NCBI RefSeq assembly: GCF_946151055.1
Contig: NZ_CAMGYZ010000001.1
Coordinates: 434,001 to 498,000, forward strand
DNA from: Bacillus sp. Marseille-Q3570
GTDB lineage: Bacteria > Bacillota > Bacilli > Bacillales > Fictibacillaceae
Length of the DNA: 64,000 nt
Direction of reading: 5' to 3'
In this document: in pieces, positions 55,176-64,000 of the stretch
Layout of the letters: each line of letters starts with the position of its first letter
Position numbering within the stretch: the stretch's first letter is position 1
The notes under the pieces: model-generated
Databases searched by the model: none
What the model saw: only the letters and a program-made list of their open reading frames with translations
Told to the model about the DNA's origin: nothing
Program-made: the position numbers and the translations under genes

Positions 55176-55997
55176 TTACCGGTTCTTGTTTTTATGGATG
55201 TTAAGAATGTAGTTTGCCGTTTCCTCTACTGCTTTGTTTGAAACATCCACAACTCTGCAGCCGAGGCGGTCGACAACCTTATCGAAGTACTCCAGTTCAT
55301 CCTTGATCCGGCTCATGTTGGCGTAATTTGCATGATCATCCAACCCGAGAGCTTTCAAACGTTCTCTGCGGATATCGTTCAATTTTTCAGGACTGATACG
55401 GAGCCCATAGCACTTTGAAGTCGATACCTTGAATAACTCTTCGGGTGGTTCTACTTCTGGAACAATCGGTACGTTCGCAACTTTGAACCGTTTTAACGCT
55501 AAATACTGGGAAAGTGGTGTTTTTGAAGTCCGTGATACACCGACTAATACGATGTCCGCTTTCAATATCCCTCTTGGATCTCTCCCATCATCATACTTGA
55601 CTGCAAATTCGATCGCTTCCACTTTCCTGAAATATTCTTCATCAAGCTTATGGACAAGTCCAGGTTCATTACGAGGACTTTTTTGAAAAACCGTTGCCAT
55701 TTGATTGATCATCGGCCCCACAATATCGATGGCAGCTACACCTTCACTAGCCGCGAGTTCTACTAAATAGTCTTTAATTTCTGGCACTACGAGGGTGAAT
55801 CCGATGATTGCATGATTATCTTTTGCTAATGCAACAACCTCTCTTACAGTTTGTTCATCCTCCACATATGGAAACCGTCTGATTTCAATATTGGTAGAGT
55901 TGAACTGACTCGCCGCTGCTTTGACAACTAATTCAGCCGTTTCCCCTACTGAATCTGACACGACATACACGATTGGTCGTTCTATTTTGTCTGACAT
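55176..55997 (-). CDS. yqfL: pyruvate, phosphate dikinase regulatory protein family (YqfL)
   Basis: The 273-residue protein is a DUF299 kinase/pyrophosphorylase. It has [11 protein letters not shown] near the start, a P-loop-like [15 protein letters not shown] at about 150 and a conserved [13 protein letters not shown] segment near 240. In B. subtilis YqfL is needed for CcpN-dependent control of gluconeogenic genes. The start is ATG 55997 (MSDKIERPI) with AAAGGAGG upstream. It is 33 bp after ccpN in one operon. Confidence 0.92.
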   Translation of the reverse strand: MSDKIERPIVYVVSDSVGETAELVVKAAASQFNSTNIEIRRFPYVEDEQTVREVVALAKDNHAIIGFTLVVPEIKDYLVELAASEGVAAIDIVGPMINQMATVFQKSPRNEPGLVHKLDEEYFRKVEAIEFAVKYDDGRDPRGILKADIVLVGVSRTSKTPLSQYLALKRFKVANVPIVPEVEPPEELFKVSTSKCYGLRISPEKLNDIRRERLKALGLDDHANYANMSRIKDELEYFDKVVDRLGCRVVDVSNKAVEETANYILNIHKNKNR

Positions 55998-56029
55998 TGG
56001 TACCTCCTTTATCGACACTAATGTAATTC

Positions 56030-56677
56030 TTATAGAATTGCATCACTTGAGAAATCTACTAATGCTTTCGTTATGTTCGTCTTGGTAATCCGCCCGATTA
56101 CTTCATAGGCATCTTCCCCTGATGTATCTTTAATAACAGGTACAGCATCGATTTGTTTATCAATCAATTTTTCCGCTACCTCGATCAATAAATCTTCTTT
56201 CGTACACATCGTTATATTCGGCATGCGAGTCATTATGATATTTACAGGGATTGATGTCAGCTCTTGATTTCCCATACTTGCCCTTAAGAGATCTTTACGA
56301 GATAAAACTCCTGCTAATCTAGACTCTTTATTGACCACGAAAAGTGTACCTACATCTTCTAGAAACATTGTACAAATAGCATCATACACATTCGAAGACT
56401 CCTGTACGACTACTGGAAGTGATAAGTATTCCTTCACTTTGATTTGCCGAATCTTCTCGGTTAATAGCTGTGCACTTGTTTTTCCTGTATAAAAATAACC
56501 GACACGTGGTCGTGCATCCAAATAACCTGCCATTGTCAAAATGGCAAGATCCGGGCGAAGCGTAGCTCTTGTCAAATCTAATTTATCTGCAATTTGTTCT
56601 CCTGTTATAGGACCTAAATCTTTGACGATTTCTACAATGCGTTCTTGTCTATCATTCAGTTCGATTGGTAACACCAC
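56030..56677 (-). CDS. ccpN: gluconeogenesis repressor CcpN
   Basis: The 215-residue regulator has an N-terminal winged helix ([25 protein letters not shown] ... [23 protein letters not shown]) and two CBS domains (about 80-140 and 150-205). It represses gapB and pckA in the presence of glucose in B. subtilis. The start is one of two adjacent GTG codons (56677 or 56674) after AGTAAGG. A CcpN consensus site lies 15 bp upstream, see below. Confidence 0.92.
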   Translation of the reverse strand: MVLPIELNDRQERIVEIVKDLGPITGEQIADKLDLTRATLRPDLAILTMAGYLDARPRVGYFYTGKTSAQLLTEKIRQIKVKEYLSLPVVVQESSNVYDAICTMFLEDVGTLFVVNKESRLAGVLSRKDLLRASMGNQELTSIPVNIIMTRMPNITMCTKEDLLIEVAEKLIDKQIDAVPVIKDTSGEDAYEVIGRITKTNITKALVDFSSDAIL

Positions 56678-56691
56678 CTTACTGCCCAGTA

Positions 56692-56702
56692 TATGCTATA
56701 CT
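56692..56702. promoter_or_regulatory. candidate CcpN operator at its own gene
   Basis: TATGCTATACT fits the published CcpN consensus TRTGHYATAYW in all 11 positions and sits between a TATAAT (near 56721) and the start codon. This position would allow autoregulation. Confidence 0.5.
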
Positions 56703-56867
56703 CTTTTGGATACATTATATCCTACTCCGGATGGAAATAGGAAGTATTTCCGAATAAACGTAACCTTAATACCTAAATAGTAAAGCATAATAAGAAAAGA
56801 TACTGGTTTCTAGAGCTAGACAAAAAGAAAGTGATTTTAAATCAACTCCCTTTCGCAGAGTCAATGG

Positions 56868-56901
56868 AAAAAGAAGACCATTGTCATAAGGTCTTCTTTT
56901 C
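56868..56901 (-). terminator. glyQS terminator
   Basis: 11-bp stem AAAAGAAGACC/GGTCTTCTTTT with a ten-base loop. Confidence 0.88.
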
Positions 56902-56933
56902 ATATGCAACAAACTCTGTATCAAAGACTATCC

Positions 56934-59015
56934 TTAAAGCACTAATTGATTGAAATCAGCAAATGAAAGAATCACTTTTGATAAGTTTTTCATCTGTGAC
57001 TGGCGGTTTTCTCTGATCGACTCATCATCCGCGTTGACCATCGTGTTATCAAAGTACCGATCGATAACTTCAGGCAATTGCATCAAACGAATATAAAATC
57101 CATTGACATCCTCTGGTTGTTGTAAATCCTCGCTTTGTTTTTTACAACTTAAATAGAGGTCATATAATGCCTTTTCTTCTTCATTTTCGAATAATGCTGA
57201 GTCTATATGACTTAATGATTCATCCAGATTTTTAGAGATATTGAGTACACGAGTCAAGGAGATATTTGCATCTTTGAATGTTTCCTGTTTCATATTTGCA
57301 CCTAGAATTTCGGCTCTTTTGATCAGTAAGTCTACCCGACCTAATCTGCCGGTCAAGACTGCGTCGATTACATCATATCGGACATCTTGATCCTGGAGAA
57401 TCGTTTTTAAGCGGATATTGAAAAATTCGATCAACTGATTAAAAACTTCTTGGCGATCATTTTTCAATAATTGTTTTTCCTCATATACATCTAAAGCAGC
57501 ATTCAAGAGTTGTTCAAGCTCAACCGGCCATGCCTTCTGAATCATGATTTGCAATATGCCAGCCGCTTGTCTTCTCAGTGCATAAGGATCCTGCGAACCC
57601 GTCGGTATTATACCGATACCGAAGCAGCCGACGATCGTATCCAATTTATCAGAGACACTCAAAACAGAACCAACGACAGTTCCTGGGAGAGAATCCCCTG
57701 CAAACCGTGGTTGATAATGTTCGTTCACTGCAGCAGCTATCAACTCATCTTCTCCGAATAGTTTTGCGTATTTTTCACCCATCACGCCTTGCAGTTCTGG
57801 AAACTCATAAACCATCTGGGTGACAAGATCAAATTTACAGATAGAAGCAGCACGCTGAATGAATATTTCCGACTCATTATCCAACTGGAGCAAACCGCAT
57901 GTAGAAGAAGCATGAATCTTGATACGTTCAACTTTATCCGCGACAGTCCCTAACTCTTCATGAAACACAATGGATTCAAGTTTAGCCAGGTAATGATCGA
58001 TTGACTTTCGTTTATCTTCGTTGTGGAAGAATTGAGCATCCTTCAAGCGCGCCCGTAAGACCTTTTCATTACCTTTGACGACATTTCCAAGGTGATTATG
58101 ATCACCATTCCGCACTGTTACGAAATATGGTTGAAGCTCTCCATCATGGTTCTGGACAGGAAAATAACGTTGGTGCTCTTTCATCGAAGTAATCAGTACT
58201 TCAGATGGAAGTTCCAGAAACTCATCATCGAATTTCCCATGTAAAGCAGTCGGGTACTCGACAAGATTGTTTACTTCCTCCAATAGTCCATCGTCAATTG
58301 GAATCTTCCATCCTTCTTCCTCCTGGATGTTTTCCAATTGATGTTGGATTGCTTCTTTCCGTTCTTTCGGATCTGCAATGACAAATTGCCCAAGAAGATC
58401 CGTAGGATATTGTTCAGGTGATTCTATTTCAATCTCTTCACCAAGGAAACGATGACCAAACGTTTTTCGATCTGCTTGCACCCCAGCAACCTCTAATCTC
58501 GGGATTTCACTACCGAATAGGAAAAGAATCCATTTGATCGGGCGGACGAATTTGAATTCTTGATCCCCCCACCTCATATTCTTTGGAAAATGGAGGTTTT
58601 GGATCACTTTATCCAATTGAGGTAATAGATCCATGGTAGATACACCCGTTGTGTACTTATTCGCAAATACATATTCATTATTCTTCACTTCTTTAAAGTA
58701 GAGGTTTTCAGGATCTACTCCTTGTCCTCTGGCAAAGCCTAACGCAGCCTTTGACCAGTTTCCATTTTCATCAAGAGCGATTTTCTTCGCAGGACCTCTA
58801 AGTTCTTCTTCTTGGTCCTCTTGCTTCTCTGCAACATCTGTTATTTTCACAGCGAGTCGTCTAGGTGTGGAGTAAGGCAGTACCTCACCGAAAGGAATCC
58901 GGTTTTCCGTGAGCCAACCTGCAACTTTATCAGATAGCTGGTACATTGCATCTGTCACAAAACGTGCAGGCATTTCCTCTAAACCGATTTCTAATAAGAG
59001 ATCCTGTTTACTCAT
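56934..59015 (-). CDS. glyS: glycyl-tRNA synthetase beta subunit
   Basis: The 693-residue beta subunit of the alpha2beta2 enzyme begins [15 protein letters not shown] and ends with the anticodon-binding-like DALR domain. The [16 protein letters not shown] and [10 protein letters not shown] segments are highly conserved. It overlaps glyQ by 8 bp, for coupled translation, and is under the same T-box. Confidence 0.96.
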   Translation of the reverse strand: MSKQDLLLEIGLEEMPARFVTDAMYQLSDKVAGWLTENRIPFGEVLPYSTPRRLAVKITDVAEKQEDQEEELRGPAKKIALDENGNWSKAALGFARGQGVDPENLYFKEVKNNEYVFANKYTTGVSTMDLLPQLDKVIQNLHFPKNMRWGDQEFKFVRPIKWILFLFGSEIPRLEVAGVQADRKTFGHRFLGEEIEIESPEQYPTDLLGQFVIADPKERKEAIQHQLENIQEEEGWKIPIDDGLLEEVNNLVEYPTALHGKFDDEFLELPSEVLITSMKEHQRYFPVQNHDGELQPYFVTVRNGDHNHLGNVVKGNEKVLRARLKDAQFFHNEDKRKSIDHYLAKLESIVFHEELGTVADKVERIKIHASSTCGLLQLDNESEIFIQRAASICKFDLVTQMVYEFPELQGVMGEKYAKLFGEDELIAAAVNEHYQPRFAGDSLPGTVVGSVLSVSDKLDTIVGCFGIGIIPTGSQDPYALRRQAAGILQIMIQKAWPVELEQLLNAALDVYEEKQLLKNDRQEVFNQLIEFFNIRLKTILQDQDVRYDVIDAVLTGRLGRVDLLIKRAEILGANMKQETFKDANISLTRVLNISKNLDESLSHIDSALFENEEEKALYDLYLSCKKQSEDLQQPEDVNGFYIRLMQLPEVIDRYFDNTMVNADDESIRENRQSQMKNLSKVILSFADFNQLVL

Positions 59016-59892
59016 CGACTTTCGCCCCCTTCAACATCGGAAAACCTAATTGTTCTCTTTGTTCATAATAAGCTCTGGCACATTTCCTTGCGAGATTTCT
59101 GACACGTCCGATATATCCCGTTCGTTCTGTAACAGAAATTGCTCCTTTTGCGTCAAGTTGATTGAAGACATGGGAACATTTCAATACATAATCATAACCC
59201 GGGAATACCAGCCGATCTTCGATTGCCCGCGTCGCCTCTTTTTCATAGATATTGAAAAGGTTGAACATCATCTCTGTATCTGATACTTCAAACGTATATT
59301 TCGAGTGTTCGTATTCAGATTGATAATAAAGATCGTGATACGTAATTCCTGAATGCCATTCCAAATCGAATACATTTTCTTTGTCCTGTATGTAAGAAGC
59401 AAGACGCTCGATTCCATAAGTGATTTCAGCGGAAACAGGTTTTGCATCTAAACCGCCTACTTGTTGAAAATAAGTGAATTGTGTAATTTCCATGCCATCG
59501 AGCCACACTTCCCAACCTAATCCAGAGGCAGACAAAGTCGGTGCCTCCCAGTTATCTTCTACAAAGCGGATATCATGCTCTGTTGAATCGATTCCGATTT
59601 CCTTAAGGCTTTCCAAATATAGTTCCTGGATGTTATCAGGTGATGGCTTCATGACTACCTGGAACTGATGATGCTGGTAAAGGCGGTTTGGGTTTTCTCC
59701 ATATCGGCCGTCTACAGGTCGTCTTGAGGGCTCAACATAAGCCACGTTCCATGGCTCAGGTCCAATGCTTCGTAAAAATGTCATAGGATTCATCGTTCCT
59801 GCACCTTTTTCCACATCATACGCTTGCATGACGAAACATCCCTGTTCTGCCCAGAAACGCTGCAGTGTAAGAATCATATCTTGTAAATTCAT
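59008..59892 (-). CDS. glyQ: glycyl-tRNA synthetase alpha subunit
   Basis: The 294-residue catalytic subunit has [41 protein letters not shown] and QYHHQ-like [14 protein letters not shown] sequences of the class II active site. GGAGGTGC precedes ATG 59892. The leader holds a T-box with glycine specificity and a REP2 copy. Confidence 0.97.
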   Translation of the reverse strand: MNLQDMILTLQRFWAEQGCFVMQAYDVEKGAGTMNPMTFLRSIGPEPWNVAYVEPSRRPVDGRYGENPNRLYQHHQFQVVMKPSPDNIQELYLESLKEIGIDSTEHDIRFVEDNWEAPTLSASGLGWEVWLDGMEITQFTYFQQVGGLDAKPVSAEITYGIERLASYIQDKENVFDLEWHSGITYHDLYYQSEYEHSKYTFEVSDTEMMFNLFNIYEKEATRAIEDRLVFPGYDYVLKCSHVFNQLDAKGAISVTERTGYIGRVRNLARKCARAYYEQREQLGFPMLKGAKVDE

Positions 59893-59950
59893 AACGCACC
59901 TCCACGTTCAATGTTTTGTTTTTTCTTTTCGAACCTGACACAGGTAAGTC

Positions 59951-60050
59951 GTATAAAGTAACCTTGGTGAAGCCCTGCCTTTGTCGCAAGCTGAAACCTT
60001 AGTTGCCATTATACTGAAGAAAGTATTATTGTACTTTCTTCAAGTGCAAA
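59951..60050 (+). repeat. REP2 copy C, inside the glyQ leader
   Basis: Starts AAAGTAACCTTGGTGAAGCC and ends with a hairpin TTATACT, AAGAAAGTATTATTGTACTTTCTT, AAGTGCAA. It lies after the T-box terminator and 59 bp before the glyQ start codon, so in any read-through mRNA it is part of the 5' untranslated region. Confidence 0.75.
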
Positions 60051-60052
60051 TG

Positions 60053-60335
60053 AAAAAACTCTCATCCCTATGTCTGGCTTGACATAGGGACGAGAGTTCA
60101 CCCGCGGTTCCACCCTATTTGGGGTTGAGTCCCTAATCGACTGACTTCATACATACGATCATCTACAGGATGATCAAGTGTGAAGTGTTCGATTAATCCA
60201 TCAGCCCCCGCTTTATTAAAATGCTCCAGAGCGCCCTTCCTTACCTTTCAATCTCTAGCTTTCACCATCCTAGAGTCGCTTGGAATTGAAGTAGTAAGTA
60301 CTCCTCTCCTTCAACGCATCAATTTAAATTTTGTT
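60053..60335 (-). promoter_or_regulatory. T-box leader of glyQS (glycine)
   Basis: AGGGTGGAACCGCGG (60101-60116) on the minus strand is the conserved T-box. It is followed by a strong terminator (AACTCTCATCCCTATGTC with its complement, 60055-60097). In stem I the GAAGGGCGCTC segment offers GGC as glycine specifier, and GATGGTGAAAGCTAGAG is the distal loop. It controls glyQS by uncharged tRNA-Gly. Folding by eye. Confidence 0.9.
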
Positions 60336-60341
60336 GAAAGT

Positions 60342-60370
60342 ATCATAATCGTTTTTGATAAGTTTGTCAA
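60342..60370 (-). promoter_or_regulatory. sigma-A promoter of glyQS
   Basis: TTGACA (60365-60370) and TATGAT (60342-60347), spacer 17 bp, on the minus strand. It begins 4 bp from the recO stop codon. Confidence 0.85.
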
Positions 60371-60373
60371 ATC

Positions 60374-61117
60374 TTATTCAAATTGTTGTAATTGATCAAG
60401 GAACCGTTTCGACTTCAGTCGGACTCCTGTATATTCATCGATGTATGTAGTCAAAACTTTGTTCAAGGTCTTTTTCGTTTCCTCTTTTACAGAAACCTTT
60501 CCTAACCTTGATAGATCAATATGGTAAATAAGGTTCAAAAGCTTTGCAGTCTGCATTGTCAGGACAAGCGCATTAGGATCGGAATGCTTGCATTGATTAC
60601 AGAGGAACCCTCCTTCACCAATTGAAAAAGAAAAGATTGCTTCCCTTCTGCCACAGAGGACACACCGATCGACCTGGGGACTTACCCCAGAAAGGCGAAG
60701 CATTTTCATTTCGAAGATCGCTTTCAAAATATCCGGGTCAACACCCTCATCCAAATAGGTCAGAGATAGCTTTAAAAACTCGAACAAAGCGGGTGAGGCT
60801 TCGTTATCTTCAGTCGTTTTATCCAGAAGTTCGACCATATAGGCAGCATACGCTGTTTTAAAAATATCCTGTTTGATCGCCCGGAACGTATTGATGATTT
60901 CTCCCTGGCTTAAACTGCCTAACCCGCCACCCTTTTGTATTAGGAAGTGAGCATGAGTAAATAACTGGGAAACAGAAGAGAGGCGACTTTTCGTCTTTTT
61001 CGCCCCTCTTGCCATCATCCCCATTTTGCCAAAATCCTTTGTATAAACGGTTACTACTTTGTTGGATTCCCCGTAATCCGACGTACGGATCACGATTGCT
61101 TCTGATTTGATCAACAT
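60374..61117 (-). CDS. recO: DNA repair protein RecO
   Basis: The 247-residue protein loads RecA with RecF and RecR. It has the OB-fold N-terminal domain (MLIKSEAIVIRTSDYGESN), a zinc finger CVLCGRREA ... FLCNQCK in the middle (four cysteines), and a helical C-terminal region. I chose ATG 61117, which has AGGCGG eight bases upstream; two earlier in-frame starts at 61126 and 61123 are too close to it. Confidence 0.92.
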   Translation of the reverse strand: MLIKSEAIVIRTSDYGESNKVVTVYTKDFGKMGMMARGAKKTKSRLSSVSQLFTHAHFLIQKGGGLGSLSQGEIINTFRAIKQDIFKTAYAAYMVELLDKTTEDNEASPALFEFLKLSLTYLDEGVDPDILKAIFEMKMLRLSGVSPQVDRCVLCGRREAIFSFSIGEGGFLCNQCKHSDPNALVLTMQTAKLLNLIYHIDLSRLGKVSVKEETKKTLNKVLTTYIDEYTGVRLKSKRFLDQLQQFE

Positions 61118-61149
61118 CACCATCACCGCCTACTATCAATGTGATGCAA

Positions 61150-61299
61150 TCAAAGTTCTGTTTCTAAAAAATCGCCTTTCCTTTCTTCAATTTCCAACAG
61201 GTCAGATGATCGTTCGTTTTCACTCTCTAGTTCCTTTAACAAGAGATACGTATCAATATTACCTGTCTCGCAAAACAATTTCCAGGTAAAGTCCCTCAT
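61150..61299 (-). CDS. yqzL: small protein YqzL
   Basis: A 49-residue minus-strand frame (MRDFTWKLFCETGNIDTYLL...) between recO and era, with AAAGGTGGAGA before ATG. The start agrees with B. subtilis YqzL (xDFTWKxFxxTGNxDTYLLxKELE), which has the same position. Function unknown; the C-terminal half is charged. Confidence 0.85.
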   Translation of the reverse strand: MRDFTWKLFCETGNIDTYLLLKELESENERSSDLLEIEERKGDFLETEL

Positions 61300-61455
61300 G
61301 GAATATCTCCACCTTTCGAAAGAAAATAAGCAATCCTTATCATTAGAGTGACCTTGATTACAAATTTCATGTTATGGAATTTTTGACAATTTCACTTTAC
61401 ACATTCCTAGTGATGAAGGTGAATCTACACCAGCTGGCGATTCGATTCCGCTTAA

Positions 61456-62761
<1,306 letters not shown>

Positions 62762-62767
62762 TCACCT

Positions 62768-63130
62768 CTATAAAACGATTTCAATTATTGGTCCAGCAAA
62801 TAGAAGGAATCCTATTATAACAGCAATGATACTGAAAATAAAGACTGAACCAGCAGCAAAGTCCTTTGCTTTTTTCGCGATTGGGTGATATTCATCTGTC
62901 AGCAGGTCGACAACTCGTTCAATTGACGAATTCATCAATTCCAGTCCCATCACGATTCCAATCGTTAGCAAGAGAATCGACCACTTCACAAATGAAAAAT
63001 CGAGCAAGAAAGCAAAAATAATGGTGAAAACAGCAAAAACACAATGGATGCGAAAATTACGTTCCTCTCGCCAGCCCTGTAATACTCCTTCAAACGCAAA
63101 GCGAAAACTTCTCGCAACCCCCTTGATCAT
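62768..63130 (-). CDS. dgkA: undecaprenol/diacylglycerol kinase
   Basis: The 120-residue protein has three membrane spans with the kinase signature RNFRIHCVF and MNSSIERVVDLLTDEYHPIAKKAKDFAAGSV. Gram-positive members phosphorylate undecaprenol. The ATG overlaps the ybeY stop by 4 bp. Confidence 0.93.
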   Translation of the reverse strand: MIKGVARSFRFAFEGVLQGWREERNFRIHCVFAVFTIIFAFLLDFSFVKWSILLLTIGIVMGLELMNSSIERVVDLLTDEYHPIAKKAKDFAAGSVFIFSIIAVIIGFLLFAGPIIEIVL

Positions 63131-63597
63131 GACCGTTTCAATCCATAGGAATTGAGTATAGCGTCTTGTCTCTCTAACATTTGCTTTTCATCTTCATCGC
63201 CCATATGATCATATCCTAATAAGTGCAGGAACCCATGGACAGCTAGAAAACCAGTCTCTCGCATGAATGAATGACCATATTCTTCGGCTTGTTCGGCCGC
63301 CTTTTCAATTGAAATGATGATGTCTCCAAGCAAAATCGGATGATCGTCCTCAACAATCTTCAATTCACCCTCTACTTCGTCTTCAAGGGCAAAGGAAATG
63401 ACATCAGTCGGCCTGTCGATCCCTCTATATTCGGAATTGATCTCTTGGATACGTTCATTCGTCACAAACGTCACAGAGAGTTCTGTTCCTTGTTTGATCG
63501 ATTCTTCCTTCGCAGCATGCTGAAGCAGACTTTCTACTTCACTTATAAAGGATTCATCCAATTGTTCGGTTTCATCAAATAAATCTATAGATAACAT
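63127..63597 (-). CDS. ybeY: endoribonuclease YbeY
   Basis: The 156-residue zinc protein needed for 16S rRNA 3' end maturation and 70S quality control. The motif HGFLHLLGYDH with H121, H125 and H131 is present. It overlaps the stop of pgpH by one or two bases (TAATG). Confidence 0.95.
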   Translation of the reverse strand: MLSIDLFDETEQLDESFISEVESLLQHAAKEESIKQGTELSVTFVTNERIQEINSEYRGIDRPTDVISFALEDEVEGELKIVEDDHPILLGDIIISIEKAAEQAEEYGHSFMRETGFLAVHGFLHLLGYDHMGDEDEKQMLERQDAILNSYGLKRS

Positions 63598-64000
63598 TAT
63601 GCTTGGCTCACTTTCTTCTTATGAATTTCCTCAGGATATTCAATACGGGAATGGAACATGCCATTCAACGTTTCGCAAATGCTTATCGTAACGGTTTCGA
63701 GTTCCTTTAATGTAATCGAACATTCGTTGAACTGTCCATCCTCCAATCGTTCGGCAATGATTTTCCGTACTAATGATTCTATCTTAGTCGGTGTAGGCTT
63801 TGCAATAGAACGGACAGCAGCCTCTACAGAATCTGAAATCGACACGATTGCAATTTCTTTTGTTTGCGGTTTCGGCCCCGGATAACGGAAATCGGATTCG
63901 GTGACCTGTTTATCCGATTGCTGCATCGCTTTATGGTGAAAATATTTCAATAACGTGGTGCCATGATGTTGCTCTGCGATATCAACAATCTCTGTCGGGA
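63597..64000 (-). CDS. pgpH: HD-family c-di-AMP phosphodiesterase PgpH (partial, N-terminus outside window)
   Basis: The frame stays open to the right edge; the last 133 codons are seen. IAEQHHGTTLLKYFHHKA and YPGPKPQTKEIAIVSISDSVEAAVRS are the end of the HD domain of PgpH/YqfF, which hydrolyses c-di-AMP. The N-terminal 7TM and extracellular domains are outside the window. It is next to ybeY as in B. subtilis. Confidence 0.93.
   Translation of the reverse strand, partial: PTEIVDIAEQHHGTTLLKYFHHKAMQQSDKQVTESDFRYPGPKPQTKEIAIVSISDSVEAAVRSIAKPTPTKIESLVRKIIAERLEDGQFNECSITLKELETVTISICETLNGMFHSRIEYPEEIHKKKVSQA

Overview
The window is chromosomal DNA of a spore-forming low-GC Firmicute of the family Bacillaceae. 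The evidence is a SpoVAF-like germination gene, sigma-A, CcpN, T-box leaders, AGGAGG-type ribosome binding sites, and long gene-order agreement with the Bacillus subtilis yqg-yqf region (pbpA-pstS, sodA, yqgBC, ispG, nfo-cshB-yqfQ-ispH, yqfO-trmK-cccA, sigA-dnaG-yqxD-yqfL-ccpN-glyS-glyQ-recO-yqzL-era-cdd-dgkA-ybeY-pgpH). The species cannot be named from this. No prophage, IS element, CRISPR array or rRNA operon was seen.

Layout. 1-7.3 kb: partial SpoVAF-like gene, two metallopeptidases, small membrane proteins, a possible 30-residue basic peptide, and an NhaC-type antiporter behind a T-box that reads as tyrosine-specific. 7.3-8.8 kb: mobA, 5-formyl-THF cyclo-ligase, rpmG. 8.9-13.7 kb: a three-gene polysaccharide cluster (DUF4912/HTH protein, GH57-GT4 fusion, NDP-sugar pyrophosphorylase), which is the most accessory-looking part. 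13.9-14.7 kb: two small membrane proteins, one with an MltG-like N-domain. 15-19.6 kb: pstSCAB-phoU behind a four-repeat PHO box. 19.7-24.7 kb: pbpA, a YqgE-type MFS transporter, an unknown gene, sodA. 25-26 kb: seven tRNA genes with signs of rearrangement around tRNA-fMet. 26-32.6 kb: yqgC, an Na/Pi cotransporter, yqgB, ypuA, yqfZ, ispG, and a nitroreductase behind a Fur-type box. 32.7-41 kb: yqfX, a DUF1540 protein, the znuCB-zur zinc operon, a lytic transglycosylase, a YitT protein, a purine permease, an orphan PAS histidine kinase, yqfT. 41-48 kb: DNA repair, RNA helicase, ispH, yqfO, trmK, cytochrome c-550. 48-51 kb: fatty-acid activation and oxidation pair with a probable CcpA site. 51-64 kb: the macromolecular synthesis operon and glyQS-recO-era block, ending in the truncated pgpH.

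How it works together. Phosphate uptake (Pst, NptA-type) lies beside two PhoU-domain proteins. Zinc uptake is transcribed together with its regulator Zur. CcpN and YqfL jointly set the glycolysis/gluconeogenesis balance. IspG and IspH are two steps of the MEP isoprenoid pathway. Two unrelated families of palindromic intergenic repeats (REP1 and REP2, my labels) are scattered through the window, often directly after stop codons or inside leaders.

All functional calls are from reading the translated sequence and remembered family motifs; no database search was run.
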